Positions 1 through 6,055 of a stretch of DNA of 15,948 nucleotides are shown in pieces. The notes under the pieces were generated by a model that made no database searches, was not told the DNA's origin, and saw nothing but the letters and a program-made list of their open reading frames with translations. The first letter of the stretch is position 1, and every line of letters starts with the position of its first letter. The position numbers and the translations under genes are program-made. Source of the stretch: an uncultured Rhodospirillaceae bacterium (lineage in GTDB: Bacteria; Pseudomonadota; Alphaproteobacteria; Rhodospirillales; Magnetospirillaceae); the NCBI GenBank assembly GCA_937887565.1, contig CALABS010000076.1:1-15948 (forward strand), in the 5' to 3' direction.

Positions 1-16
1 ACGACAGGGCCTCCAT
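1..16 (-). CDS. 5' end of a gene running off the left edge
   Basis: An ATG on the minus strand at 16-14 is preceded by a strong ribosome binding site (GGAGGGG, six bases before the ATG). Only five codons (MEALS) lie inside the window, so the product cannot be named. The call rests on the ribosome binding site and its spacing alone. Confidence 0.4.
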
Positions 17-206
17 GGGAATCCCCTCCGAGTCACTTCAAGCGTCGGCCGGTATTACCTTGAAAATTGCGCTTTCCAGCGCTCGGCCCAACCCATCATG
101 CCCGGCATGTTGCCGCAAATTCCGCCATCATCACCCACGCCCCTCGACTCCCACCCGCGACAGGCATACCTTTTTCCCGCCTACCGGGTTGGCTTGATCC
201 ACCTGA
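17..206 (-). other. Leader of the leftward gene, with a possible small ORF fragment
   Basis: On the minus strand a frame is open from 180 to the TAA at 57-55. Its last residues are MPGMMGWAERWKAQFSR. There is no upstream ATG with a ribosome binding site, though a GTG and the ATG of MPGMM could serve. The frame could be a real small gene or the 3' remnant of one cut by the neighbouring mobile element; I do not recognise it. A short hairpin (GCGCT/AGCGC, followed by AATTTT) overlaps its end on the minus strand and might act as a weak terminator before the gene starting at 16. Confidence 0.25.
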
Positions 207-370
207 GAGTCCGTTTGAGAATGTCAGGGGTGGCTGATTCTGCGGACGAGTAGGTTGCCCATGGCGAGGAAGATCATGGCCTCCGACACGTCGAGGCGCG
301 TCGATGTGTTCCACATCGACAGCTTGAATCACGCCCGCCTCAGGCGCTCAAGCCTTTTTCAAACAGCCTC
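207..370 (-). mobile_element. 164-bp internally deleted insertion sequence (MITE-like), probably IS5 family
   Basis: The ends are imperfect inverted repeats: GAGTCCGTTTGAGAATG at the 207 end and GAGGCTGTTTGAAAAAG read inward from 370, matching at 13 of 17 positions. Between them lie one IS end and the last codons of a transposase, so nearly all of the transposase is gone and the element cannot move itself. The flanking triplets on the plus strand are TGA (204-206) and TTA (371-373). Both fit the TNA target of IS1031-like IS5 elements, but they are not identical to each other. The IS end is repeated exactly, inverted, at 15895-15948. The family assignment is an inference from end sequence and transposase tail. 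Confidence 0.7.
224..316 (-). pseudogene. C-terminal remnant of a transposase
   Basis: A 30-codon minus-strand frame starts with ATG-TGG and ends in LAMGNLLVRRISHP before a TGA. The last ~25 residues read like the C-terminus of an IS5-type transposase, which I recognise by general pattern only. The first codons (MW) may be the original transposase start, fused to the tail by an internal deletion, because the 54 bases upstream are an intact IS end. No catalytic residues remain. Confidence 0.6.
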
Positions 371-532
371 TTACAGTTGTCACACGATATAAATGGAGAC
401 AATATTACCGATGAAAATATCAAGAGAGCGGCCGAATTAGTTAAGATGGCAGACAGAGCGACTCGCTCGCTTGATGCCGATATAAACGCCTCACCACCTC
501 CCCATATTTCAAGATCACGGCCGGTCAACTAG
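371..532 (+). pseudogene. 3' fragment of an unidentified gene, cut by the mini-IS
   Basis: Immediately after the IS end a plus-strand frame runs 53 codons to a TAG at 530-532. It contains a charged, helix-forming stretch (DENIKRAAELVKMADRA) and ends in RSRPVN. The stretch is richer in A/T than its neighbours, which suggests horizontally acquired DNA. No start codon belongs to it within the window, because the frame continues back into the IS. It could be the tail of a phage or plasmid gene; I do not recognise a family. Overlapping frames on the minus strand look like shadows. Confidence 0.45.
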
Positions 533-536
533 GGGA

Positions 537-2786
537 TCACTCCCCCGCCCGCGCCGCCGCCATCCAGGCGGCGAATTCGGCCGCCGGCAGCGGGCGGGAG
601 TGGACGAAGCCCTGGACGACGTCGCAGCCGAGGCCGCGCAGCAGGTCCAACTGGTCGGCCCTCTCGACCCCTTCCGCCACCACCCCCATCTTCAGCGTCT
701 GGGCCAGGGCGACGATGGTGCGCACGATGGCGCTGCCCTCGGATTCGGCGGTCAGGCCGGTGATGAACGAGCGGTCGATCTTCACCGAGCCGATGGGGAA
801 TTCGCGCAGGTAGGACAGGCTGGAATAGCCGGTCCCGAAGTCGTCCACCGCCACCTCGACGCCCATGGCGCGGATTTCCTTGAGGACCGCGGCGGCGCGG
901 CGGGGGTCATGCATCACCGCCGACTCGGTCAGTTCCAGTTCCAGCCAGCGGCCGTCGACGCCGTTCTCGTCTAGCGCCGACCTGAGCAATGCCGGCAGGT
1001 CGTCGTCGCGGAACTGCCGGGCCGAGACGTTGACCGCGAGCCGGAACGGCGCGTGGCCGGCATCCTGCCAGCGGCGCAGCTGCCGGCAGGCCTCGGCCAG
1101 CACCCAGCGGCCGATGGGCACGATGAGGCCGGTCTCCTCGGCCACCGGGATGAATTCGGCCGGCGGCACCACCTCGCCGCCGGACCGCCAGCGGATCAGC
1201 GCCTCGGCCCCGCACATCTCGCCCGACGGCAGGTGGACCTTGGGCTGGTAGTGGAGCTCGAACTCGTCGTCGTCGAGCGCCCTCCGGAGCGCGGTCTCCT
1301 TTTCCAACCTCTCGACCGCCTTGACGTTCATGCCGGGATCGAAGAAGCGGTAGGTGCCCCGCCCCTCGCCCTTGGCCTGGTACATGGCGGTGTCGGCATT
1401 GCGCATCAGGGTGGCGGCATCGTGGCCGTCGCGGGGATAGAGGGCGATGCCGACGCTGGTGGCGGTATGGATGATCCGTCCCCCGAGGTCGACCGGCTGG
1501 GCCAGGGCGGCGATGACCTTCTCGGCCACCTGGGCCACCTCTTTGCCGCTGCGGAAGTCGGCCAGCAGCACCACGAACTCGTCGCCGCCCAGGCGGGCCA
1601 CGGTGTCGGATTTGCGCAGCGCGCCCTGGACCCGCTCGGCGACCACCTTGAGCAGGCGGTCGCCCACCTCGTGCCCCAGGCTGTCGTTGACCACCTTGAA
1701 GCGGTCGAGGTCGAGGAACATGACCGCCAGCCGGGTGGCGTCGCGCTCCGACATGGCGATGGCATGCTCCAGGCGGTCGCCGAACAGCAGCCGGTTGGGC
1801 AGCCCGGTCAAGGCATCGTGGAAGGCCTGGCGCTTGAGCAGGTCGTCCTTGCGCCGCAGCTCGGTGACGTCGCTGAACACCGCCACATGACGGCTGGGGC
1901 TCCCGTCGGGACCGGGAATGGCGGTGATGGTCAGCCATTCCAGATAGGCCTCGCCGTCCTTGCGGCGGTTCCACACCTCGCCCTGCCAACGCCCGGTCTC
2001 CACCAGCTCGCGCCACATGCCGGAATAGAAGGCGGCGTCATGATGATCGGACTTGAGCAGGCGCGGGGTCTGGCCGACGGCCTCGTCGGCGGCATAGCCG
2101 GTGATCTCGGTGAAGGCCGGGTTGACGGAGAGGATGATGCCGGCCGCATCGGTCACCAGGATGCCGTCGCGGGTGGTGTGGAAGACGCTGGCGGCCAGGC
2201 GGGTCTCGGCGTCGAGCTGTTGGCGTTCGGTGATGTCGCGCCAGACACAATACATGACCTCCCGCCCGTGCAGGATCAGGGGGGCCAGGGTCACCTCGGC
2301 CGGAAAGGTCGTTCCGTCGGCGCGGGTGTGGACCCATTCGAAGCGATGATTGCCGTTGGCGCGCGCCTCGCCGAGCAACCGCTCCGCCTTGACGAACGAG
2401 GCCTCGCCGTCGGGCTGGGTCTCGGGAGACAGGGCAGAGGGATGAGTGAAAAGAAGATCGGAGCGGGCGGGATAGCCCAGGACCGCCAGGGCGGCGTCGT
2501 TGCACGCCACGAAGCGGTTGCCCTCGATGATCCAGGCCGGCTCGGGCAGGGCGTTGAACAGCGCCTCGGAGTGCGGGTCCCGGTGGTAGCGGCAACGCAG
2601 CGCGTGGGCCAGCGGGACACTCGCCAAGACGACGGCCCCCGCCGCCAGGCCAAGCGACATCGCGCCACCGCCACCGGCCCACACGGCCAGGCCGCCAAGA
2701 ACCATCGCCCCGACCGCCGGCACCGCGTCGCCCACGCGAAGCCCATTCTGCCCTGCCCCTTCGACGCCGGCGTTCGGTCTCGCCAT
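537..2786 (-). CDS. Membrane-anchored PAS-PAS-GGDEF-EAL c-di-GMP signalling protein
   Basis: The protein combines a diguanylate cyclase domain (makes c-di-GMP from two GTP) and an EAL phosphodiesterase domain (cleaves it to pGpG). From the ATG at 2786 it is 749 residues: two hydrophobic segments near residues 22-62, PAS domains at about 70-190 and 195-310, GGDEF at about 320-480 and EAL at about 495-740. GGDEF is intact (400-404), with an RxxD inhibitory site five residues before it (R391, D394). The EAL domain keeps EAL (528-530), DDFGTGYSS (648-656) and AEGVE (704-708), so both activities are possible on sequence grounds. A GTG at 2798 in frame is an alternative start; the ATG has a better-spaced GTGAGG. 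The PAS domains imply control by a ligand, redox state or light, with the signal unknown. It is transcribed alone, divergently from aat. Confidence 0.9.
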   Translation of the reverse strand: MARPNAGVEGAGQNGLRVGDAVPAVGAMVLGGLAVWAGGGGAMSLGLAAGAVVLASVPLAHALRCRYHRDPHSEALFNALPEPAWIIEGNRFVACNDAALAVLGYPARSDLLFTHPSALSPETQPDGEASFVKAERLLGEARANGNHRFEWVHTRADGTTFPAEVTLAPLILHGREVMYCVWRDITERQQLDAETRLAASVFHTTRDGILVTDAAGIILSVNPAFTEITGYAADEAVGQTPRLLKSDHHDAAFYSGMWRELVETGRWQGEVWNRRKDGEAYLEWLTITAIPGPDGSPSRHVAVFSDVTELRRKDDLLKRQAFHDALTGLPNRLLFGDRLEHAIAMSERDATRLAVMFLDLDRFKVVNDSLGHEVGDRLLKVVAERVQGALRKSDTVARLGGDEFVVLLADFRSGKEVAQVAEKVIAALAQPVDLGGRIIHTATSVGIALYPRDGHDAATLMRNADTAMYQAKGEGRGTYRFFDPGMNVKAVERLEKETALRRALDDDEFELHYQPKVHLPSGEMCGAEALIRWRSGGEVVPPAEFIPVAEETGLIVPIGRWVLAEACRQLRRWQDAGHAPFRLAVNVSARQFRDDDLPALLRSALDENGVDGRWLELELTESAVMHDPRRAAAVLKEIRAMGVEVAVDDFGTGYSSLSYLREFPIGSVKIDRSFITGLTAESEGSAIVRTIVALAQTLKMGVVAEGVERADQLDLLRGLGCDVVQGFVHSRPLPAAEFAAWMAAARAGE

Positions 2787-2973
2787 GAAGCGCCTCACCC
2801 GCTGATACCCATATCATCTAAAGATTAACCACACCTGCGCACACGGAATAATGTGCGATGGTAGTAGTCCTATAACCCCGTTGGGATACGACGCCCCATC
2901 TTGGCTCTGGCTGGAAATCCCCATCGGGCGCTATACCTGATAGGAAGGGAGGGATGGAGCGCGAAGGAATCGA

Positions 2974-3600
2974 ATGCGGCCGTTGACCTCGGATTTGCTG
3001 CTCCGAGCCTACGCCATGGGTATCTTCCCCATGGCGCGGTCGCGCCATGATCCGCGCCTTTACTGGATCGACCCCGACCAGCGCGGCATCCTGCCGCTGG
3101 ACGCTTTTCACGTGCCGCGCAGCCTGCGCAAGGTGCTGCGCCGCGAGGCGTTCGAGATCCACTGCGACACCGCCTTCGAGGCGGTGATGGAGGGATGTTC
3201 CGAGGCCACCCGGGACCGCCCCGATACCTGGATCAACGACGAGATCGTGGCGCTGTTCGTGGAGCTGCACCACCTGGGGATGGCCCATTCCGTGGAAACC
3301 TGGATGGACGGCGAGCTGGTGGGCGGCCTCTACGGCCTGTCCCTGGGCGGCGCCTTCTTCGGCGAGAGCATGTTCAGCCGCGTCACCGACGCATCCAAGG
3401 TGGCCATGGTGCATCTGGTGGCGCGCCTCAAGACCGGCGGCTACACCCTCCTCGACACCCAGTTCGTCACCGAGCACCTGGCCCGCTTCGGCGCCGTCGA
3501 GATCGCCCGCGCCGACTACCTGCGCCGGCTGAACCAGGCCACCGAGATTCCTGCCGTCTTCCCGCGCGGCGATGTCCCCTGGGAGCGCGCGTTCGGCTGA
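2974..3600 (+). CDS. aat: Leucyl/phenylalanyl-tRNA–protein transferase
   Basis: This cytoplasmic enzyme transfers Leu or Phe from aminoacyl-tRNA to proteins with N-terminal Lys or Arg, marking them for ClpS/ClpAP (the bacterial N-end rule). The 208-residue length is normal for the family. Family landmarks are LLLRAYAMGIFPMA near the N-terminus, GGLYGLSLGGAFFGESMF in the centre, and LLDTQFVTEHLARFG towards the C-terminus. The ATG at 2974 is preceded by GAAGGA at suitable distance. It is transcribed away from the GGDEF-EAL gene across a 175-bp divergent gap and is followed after 56 bp by a small gene in the same direction. Confidence 0.95.
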   Translation: MRPLTSDLLLRAYAMGIFPMARSRHDPRLYWIDPDQRGILPLDAFHVPRSLRKVLRREAFEIHCDTAFEAVMEGCSEATRDRPDTWINDEIVALFVELHHLGMAHSVETWMDGELVGGLYGLSLGGAFFGESMFSRVTDASKVAMVHLVARLKTGGYTLLDTQFVTEHLARFGAVEIARADYLRRLNQATEIPAVFPRGDVPWERAFG

Positions 3601-3656
3601 TCATTTGGTCCGCCGATTGCAAGAGGCGCGAGCATGCGAACCTCAGGGGACAGACC

Positions 3657-4163
3657 ATGATCGACTCCATCGACAAGGCGAAGACCGCCGCCCTCCCCCT
3701 GCCCGCCCCCGGCGGCGGCGCGACCGGCGAGGGCGGCTTCAGCGCCGCGCTGCAGGCCGCGCAGAAGGCCGCCGCCGCGGAGACGGCCCGGGCGAACGAA
3801 TTGGCCGCCATCCGCGAACAGGGGTTCACCGATTGGGTGCGGGACATGCGCATCGAGAAGCTGAAGGAAGAACTGCGCCGGCGGGTGATGGCCGAGATGG
3901 GACTGTCCGAGGCGGACCTGTCGACGATGACGGACGCCATGCGCGAGATCCTGGAAGCCAAGATCCGCGAGGCGGTCGAACAGGCGCTTCAGGAGCAACT
4001 GGCCAAGCAGGACGGCGAGGCCGGAACCGGCACCGCGGCCGGTGACGCCGGACCGGGCGGTGGCGCCGCCGCGCCTGCCGCGCCCGGCAAGAATGACCCA
4101 CCCGGCAAAAAAGTCCCGGTCATCGCCGCCCTGGTCCAGGCCGGCGGCGCGCCGCTGTTCTGA
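3657..4163 (+). CDS. Hypothetical helical protein with Ala/Gly/Pro-rich tails
   Basis: The predicted protein has 168 residues, with no signal peptide or membrane segment. Residues ~1-40 are low-complexity (Ala, Gly, Pro). Residues ~45-120 are strongly charged and helix-forming, including RIEKLKEELRRRVMAEMGLS followed by a second helix, and look like a short coiled coil or dimerisation helix pair. The C-terminal ~50 residues are Gly/Ala/Pro-rich and end in GGAPLF. AGGGGA lies seven to eight bases before the ATG, supporting this start. Third-position GC bias is typical of the window's core genes. It may be cotranscribed with aat and ends nine bases from the convergent DUF2155 gene. I do not recognise a function. 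Confidence 0.8.
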   Translation: MIDSIDKAKTAALPLPAPGGGATGEGGFSAALQAAQKAAAAETARANELAAIREQGFTDWVRDMRIEKLKEELRRRVMAEMGLSEADLSTMTDAMREILEAKIREAVEQALQEQLAKQDGEAGTGTAAGDAGPGGGAAAPAAPGKNDPPGKKVPVIAALVQAGGAPLF

Positions 4164-4172
4164 TCGAAGGTG

Positions 4173-4577
4173 TCAGCGCGCCCCGGCGCCGCCGGGGGCC
4201 GGGTTGTCGCTGACGCAGTCAAGCACCCAGATGTCGTAGACCGGGTGCTCCATGGCCGACAAGGCGGGGCTGGAGGCGAACATCCAGCCCCGGAACAGGC
4301 TTTGCGTCGGGCCGTCGGCCCGCATTTCCCAGATATCGAGGAAGGCCGCGCTTTCCGGACTTTCCTCGGGCCGGTGCTTCCTGCAGGCGCGGACGATGAT
4401 CTCGAGGTTGCCGAACCGCACCGGCTCGCCCACCGGCGCGTCCATGGTGACGACGCGCGCCGTCACCTTGTCGAGGCCGCCCAGGACCGCAACCGGCAGC
4501 GACAGGTCGCCGGGCACCTGCGCCACGGCCGCCGAGGCGACGACGCAGAATACGGACGCGACGGCCGCCGCCCTCAT
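4173..4577 (-). CDS. Secreted DUF2155 family protein
   Basis: The 134-residue protein has an N-terminal signal peptide (about residues 1-19, ending in AVA). The conserved DUF2155 body is recognisable by LGGLDKVTARV, FGNLEIIVRACRKHRPEES, LFRGWMFASSPALSAMEHPV and the terminal WVLDC. The family is common in alphaproteobacteria and its biochemical role is not established; two conserved cysteines could form a periplasmic disulfide. It is the last gene of the operon. Its ATG overlaps the TGA of the upstream mlaD (ATGA), so it is probably translationally coupled to a lipid-transport gene, which hints at an envelope role (inference). Confidence 0.88.
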   Translation of the reverse strand: MRAAAVASVFCVVASAAVAQVPGDLSLPVAVLGGLDKVTARVVTMDAPVGEPVRFGNLEIIVRACRKHRPEESPESAAFLDIWEMRADGPTQSLFRGWMFASSPALSAMEHPVYDIWVLDCVSDNPAPGGAGAR

Positions 4578-5077
4578 TGGCCCGGACCGGGGGCGGCCTC
4601 AGGCGGGGCGGCGGGAGCCGGAGCGGGCTGCGAATCCGAGGTGGCGAGGAAGATCAACTCGCCGACCGTCTCCTCGATGGATTTGTAGTCCTTGGTCCGC
4701 GCGATGGTGCCGCCGGCGGCCAGGCGCTCGCTTTCGCGGCCGGGGTCCAGCTTGACGAACTTGCCGCCCAGCAGCCCGTCGGCCGCGATCGAGGCGGCGG
4801 TGTCGGCCGGCAGCTTGACGCTGGGCAGGATGGTCATGCGCACGACGGCGAGATAGGTCACGGGGTCGAGGTCCTGCCCCACCACGGTCCCCACCTTGAT
4901 GCCATTGATGCGGACGTCCGAGCCCATCTCCAGTCCGCCAGTGCTGGCGAACTGGGCCTTCAGCTCGTAGCCCTTGATGTCCTCGAGGTCGGCGTGGCTG
5001 TAGGCGAACACCATGAAGAATCCGGCGACCCCCAGGACCACGGCCCCCATGATGGTTTCGATCAGATTGCGGCCCAT
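4574..5077 (-). CDS. mlaD: MlaD-like MCE-domain lipid transport protein (second copy)
   Basis: MlaD is the periplasmic, inner-membrane-anchored MCE subunit of the Mla ABC system, which moves phospholipids between inner and outer membranes. This 167-residue protein has one N-terminal membrane segment (about residues 8-26), an MCE domain at about 38-115 (GSDVRINGIKVGTVV, then DGLLGGKFVKLDPG), a helix and a Pro/Ala-rich tail. Its length is close to E. coli MlaD. It lies 13 bp downstream of a second MlaD gene, with GGGGAA before the ATG, and overlaps DUF2155 by 4 bp. No mlaE, mlaF, mlaC or mlaB is in the window, so the ABC partners must be encoded elsewhere. Confidence 0.88.
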   Translation of the reverse strand: MGRNLIETIMGAVVLGVAGFFMVFAYSHADLEDIKGYELKAQFASTGGLEMGSDVRINGIKVGTVVGQDLDPVTYLAVVRMTILPSVKLPADTAASIAADGLLGGKFVKLDPGRESERLAAGGTIARTKDYKSIEETVGELIFLATSDSQPAPAPAAPPEAAPGPGQ

Positions 5078-5090
5078 GCTTTCCCCGCCC

Positions 5091-5588
5091 TCAGTTGACC
5101 GGATTGGGTACCGGCTTGTCCAGGTAGCCGCGCTTGGCGCGGGCCTGCTGAATGATCATGTCGAGCAGTTCCTCGAGCACCATGGCGTCCTGCGTGAAGG
5201 GAATCGCGTCCCCCGGCTTGAGCATGGTGTCGTCCGCGCCCGGCTGCAGCTCGATGTATTTGGCGCCCAGCAGGCCATCGGTGCGGATGGCCGCGCCGGT
5301 ATCCGCCGTCACCTGGACGCCGGTGGCGATGTTGAGCCGGGTGACCGCCCGGAAGCGGTCGTCGAGGGTTTGCTCGACCACCTTCCCCACCGGCACGCCG
5401 GACACCCTGACCTCGGTCCCCACCGAGACGCCGTCGGCCTTGTTGAAGGTGGCCGTCAGGGTGTAGCCGTTGAGGCCGTCGTCGCCGACGCCGGGATCCT
5501 TGCCGTAGACCAGCCCGAGCAGAACCACCGCGACCGCCACCACGACGGCCCCGGTCATGATGTCGCGGTTTCCGCCCTTGGTGGTCAC
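5091..5588 (-). CDS. mlaD: MlaD-like MCE-domain lipid transport protein (first copy)
   Basis: The 165-residue protein starts with GTG at 5588, whose GTGA overlaps the TGA of the NDUFA12 gene. This start aligns its N-terminus (VTTKGGNRDIMTGAVV) with the MGRNLIETIMGAVV start of the downstream paralogue. It has a single membrane segment at about 10-28 and an MCE domain at about 40-120 (GTEVRVSGVPVGKVVEQ, DGLLGAKYIELQPG), followed by a helix (VLEELLDMIIQQ) that in MCE proteins helps line the hydrophobic channel. The two copies share the fold and key glycines but differ clearly, so this is an old tandem duplication. They could form a mixed hexamer or serve different partners (inference). Confidence 0.88.
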   Translation of the reverse strand: MTTKGGNRDIMTGAVVVAVAVVLLGLVYGKDPGVGDDGLNGYTLTATFNKADGVSVGTEVRVSGVPVGKVVEQTLDDRFRAVTRLNIATGVQVTADTGAAIRTDGLLGAKYIELQPGADDTMLKPGDAIPFTQDAMVLEELLDMIIQQARAKRGYLDKPVPNPVN

Positions 5589-5932
5589 GGGGCCCAGGCT
5601 TCGTAGTCGCCGGCGGCACGCTCGCGGCGGCCGCCGCGCAGATCGTGGCCGGGCGGCAAATAGGCCTGGGCGGTGCCCGTCTTGTTGGCCTCGTGGGGCT
5701 TGCGCCACGGCTGGGTTCCGGCCTGCAGCGGAGCGTCGGCGGTGTAGTGCAGCCAGGCATGCCACTCGGGGGGGACCGTCGAGGCCTCGACCTTGCCGTT
5801 GTAGATCACCCAGCGCTTGGCGCGGCCGCCCTTGGGAGCGCTGCGTTGGGTGTAGTAGCGGTTGCCGCCGGAATCGGTGCCGACCAGCTTGCCGCCCAGC
5901 CAGGTGGTGATCATGGTGCCCAGAGTGGTCAT
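5585..5932 (-). CDS. NDUFA12-family NADH:ubiquinone oxidoreductase accessory subunit
   Basis: The 115-residue protein belongs to the 17.2-kDa/NDUFA12 family. In alphaproteobacteria and mitochondria this is a supernumerary subunit of respiratory complex I, with a related assembly factor (NDUFAF2). Landmarks are GGKLVGTDSGGNRYY, RWVIYNG, VPPEWHAWLHY and the C-terminal PWRKPHEANKTGTAQAY...PPG stretch. GGGGA precedes the ATG. It is the first gene of the operon NDUFA12–mlaD–mlaD–DUF2155. Its presence with MlaD is a familiar alphaproteobacterial arrangement; the functional link between respiration and lipid transport is unexplained. Confidence 0.92.
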   Translation of the reverse strand: MTTLGTMITTWLGGKLVGTDSGGNRYYTQRSAPKGGRAKRWVIYNGKVEASTVPPEWHAWLHYTADAPLQAGTQPWRKPHEANKTGTAQAYLPPGHDLRGGRRERAAGDYEAWAP

Positions 5933-5970
5933 CGATGTCCCCGGTGTTCTTTTGGGAGTTTGGTTGGCGG

Positions 5971-6000
5971 ACTATAGGCGGAGAGGTCGGGGCGCGTCCA
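5971..6000 (-). promoter_or_regulatory. Candidate promoter of the NDUFA12–mlaD operon
   Basis: On the minus strand, TGGACG (6000-5995) and TATAGT (5976-5971) are separated by 18 bases. Transcription would begin about 30 bases before the NDUFA12 start codon. The -35 match is weak. No operator-like repeat is visible. Confidence 0.35.
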
Positions 6001-6011
6001 GAGGGCGCGTT

Positions 6012-6044
6012 GGGCCGGCCCCGGTTCTCCGCCGCGGCCGGCCC
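6012..6044 (-). terminator. GC-rich stem-loop after the decarboxylase gene
   Basis: Perfect 9-bp arms (GGGCCGGCC at 6012-6020 and GGCCGGCCC at 6036-6044) flank a 15-base loop, 11 bases beyond the stop codon of the upstream minus-strand gene. There is no U tract, so intrinsic termination is uncertain. Confidence 0.4.
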
Positions 6045-6055
6045 ATGGCCAGACG

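Noticed and set aside
96..332. 78-codon minus-strand ORF across the mini-IS
   Set aside because: It reads the transposase remnant in the wrong frame and continues through the IS end into flanking DNA.
1..332. TCA triplets beside both IS copies as one target duplication
   Set aside because: The minus-strand sequence after the left copy does not continue the serine recombinase protein; it reaches a stop without family motifs.
340..528. 62-codon minus-strand ORF ending in RLFEKGLSA
   Set aside because: Its last residues are IS-end sequence, the same ones that end the cut recombinase at 15925. The plus strand at 371-532 has the better coding pattern.
1053..2828. 591-codon open frame antisense to the GGDEF-EAL gene
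   Set aside because: It is a mirror of the strongly biased coding strand; its residue composition is not protein-like.
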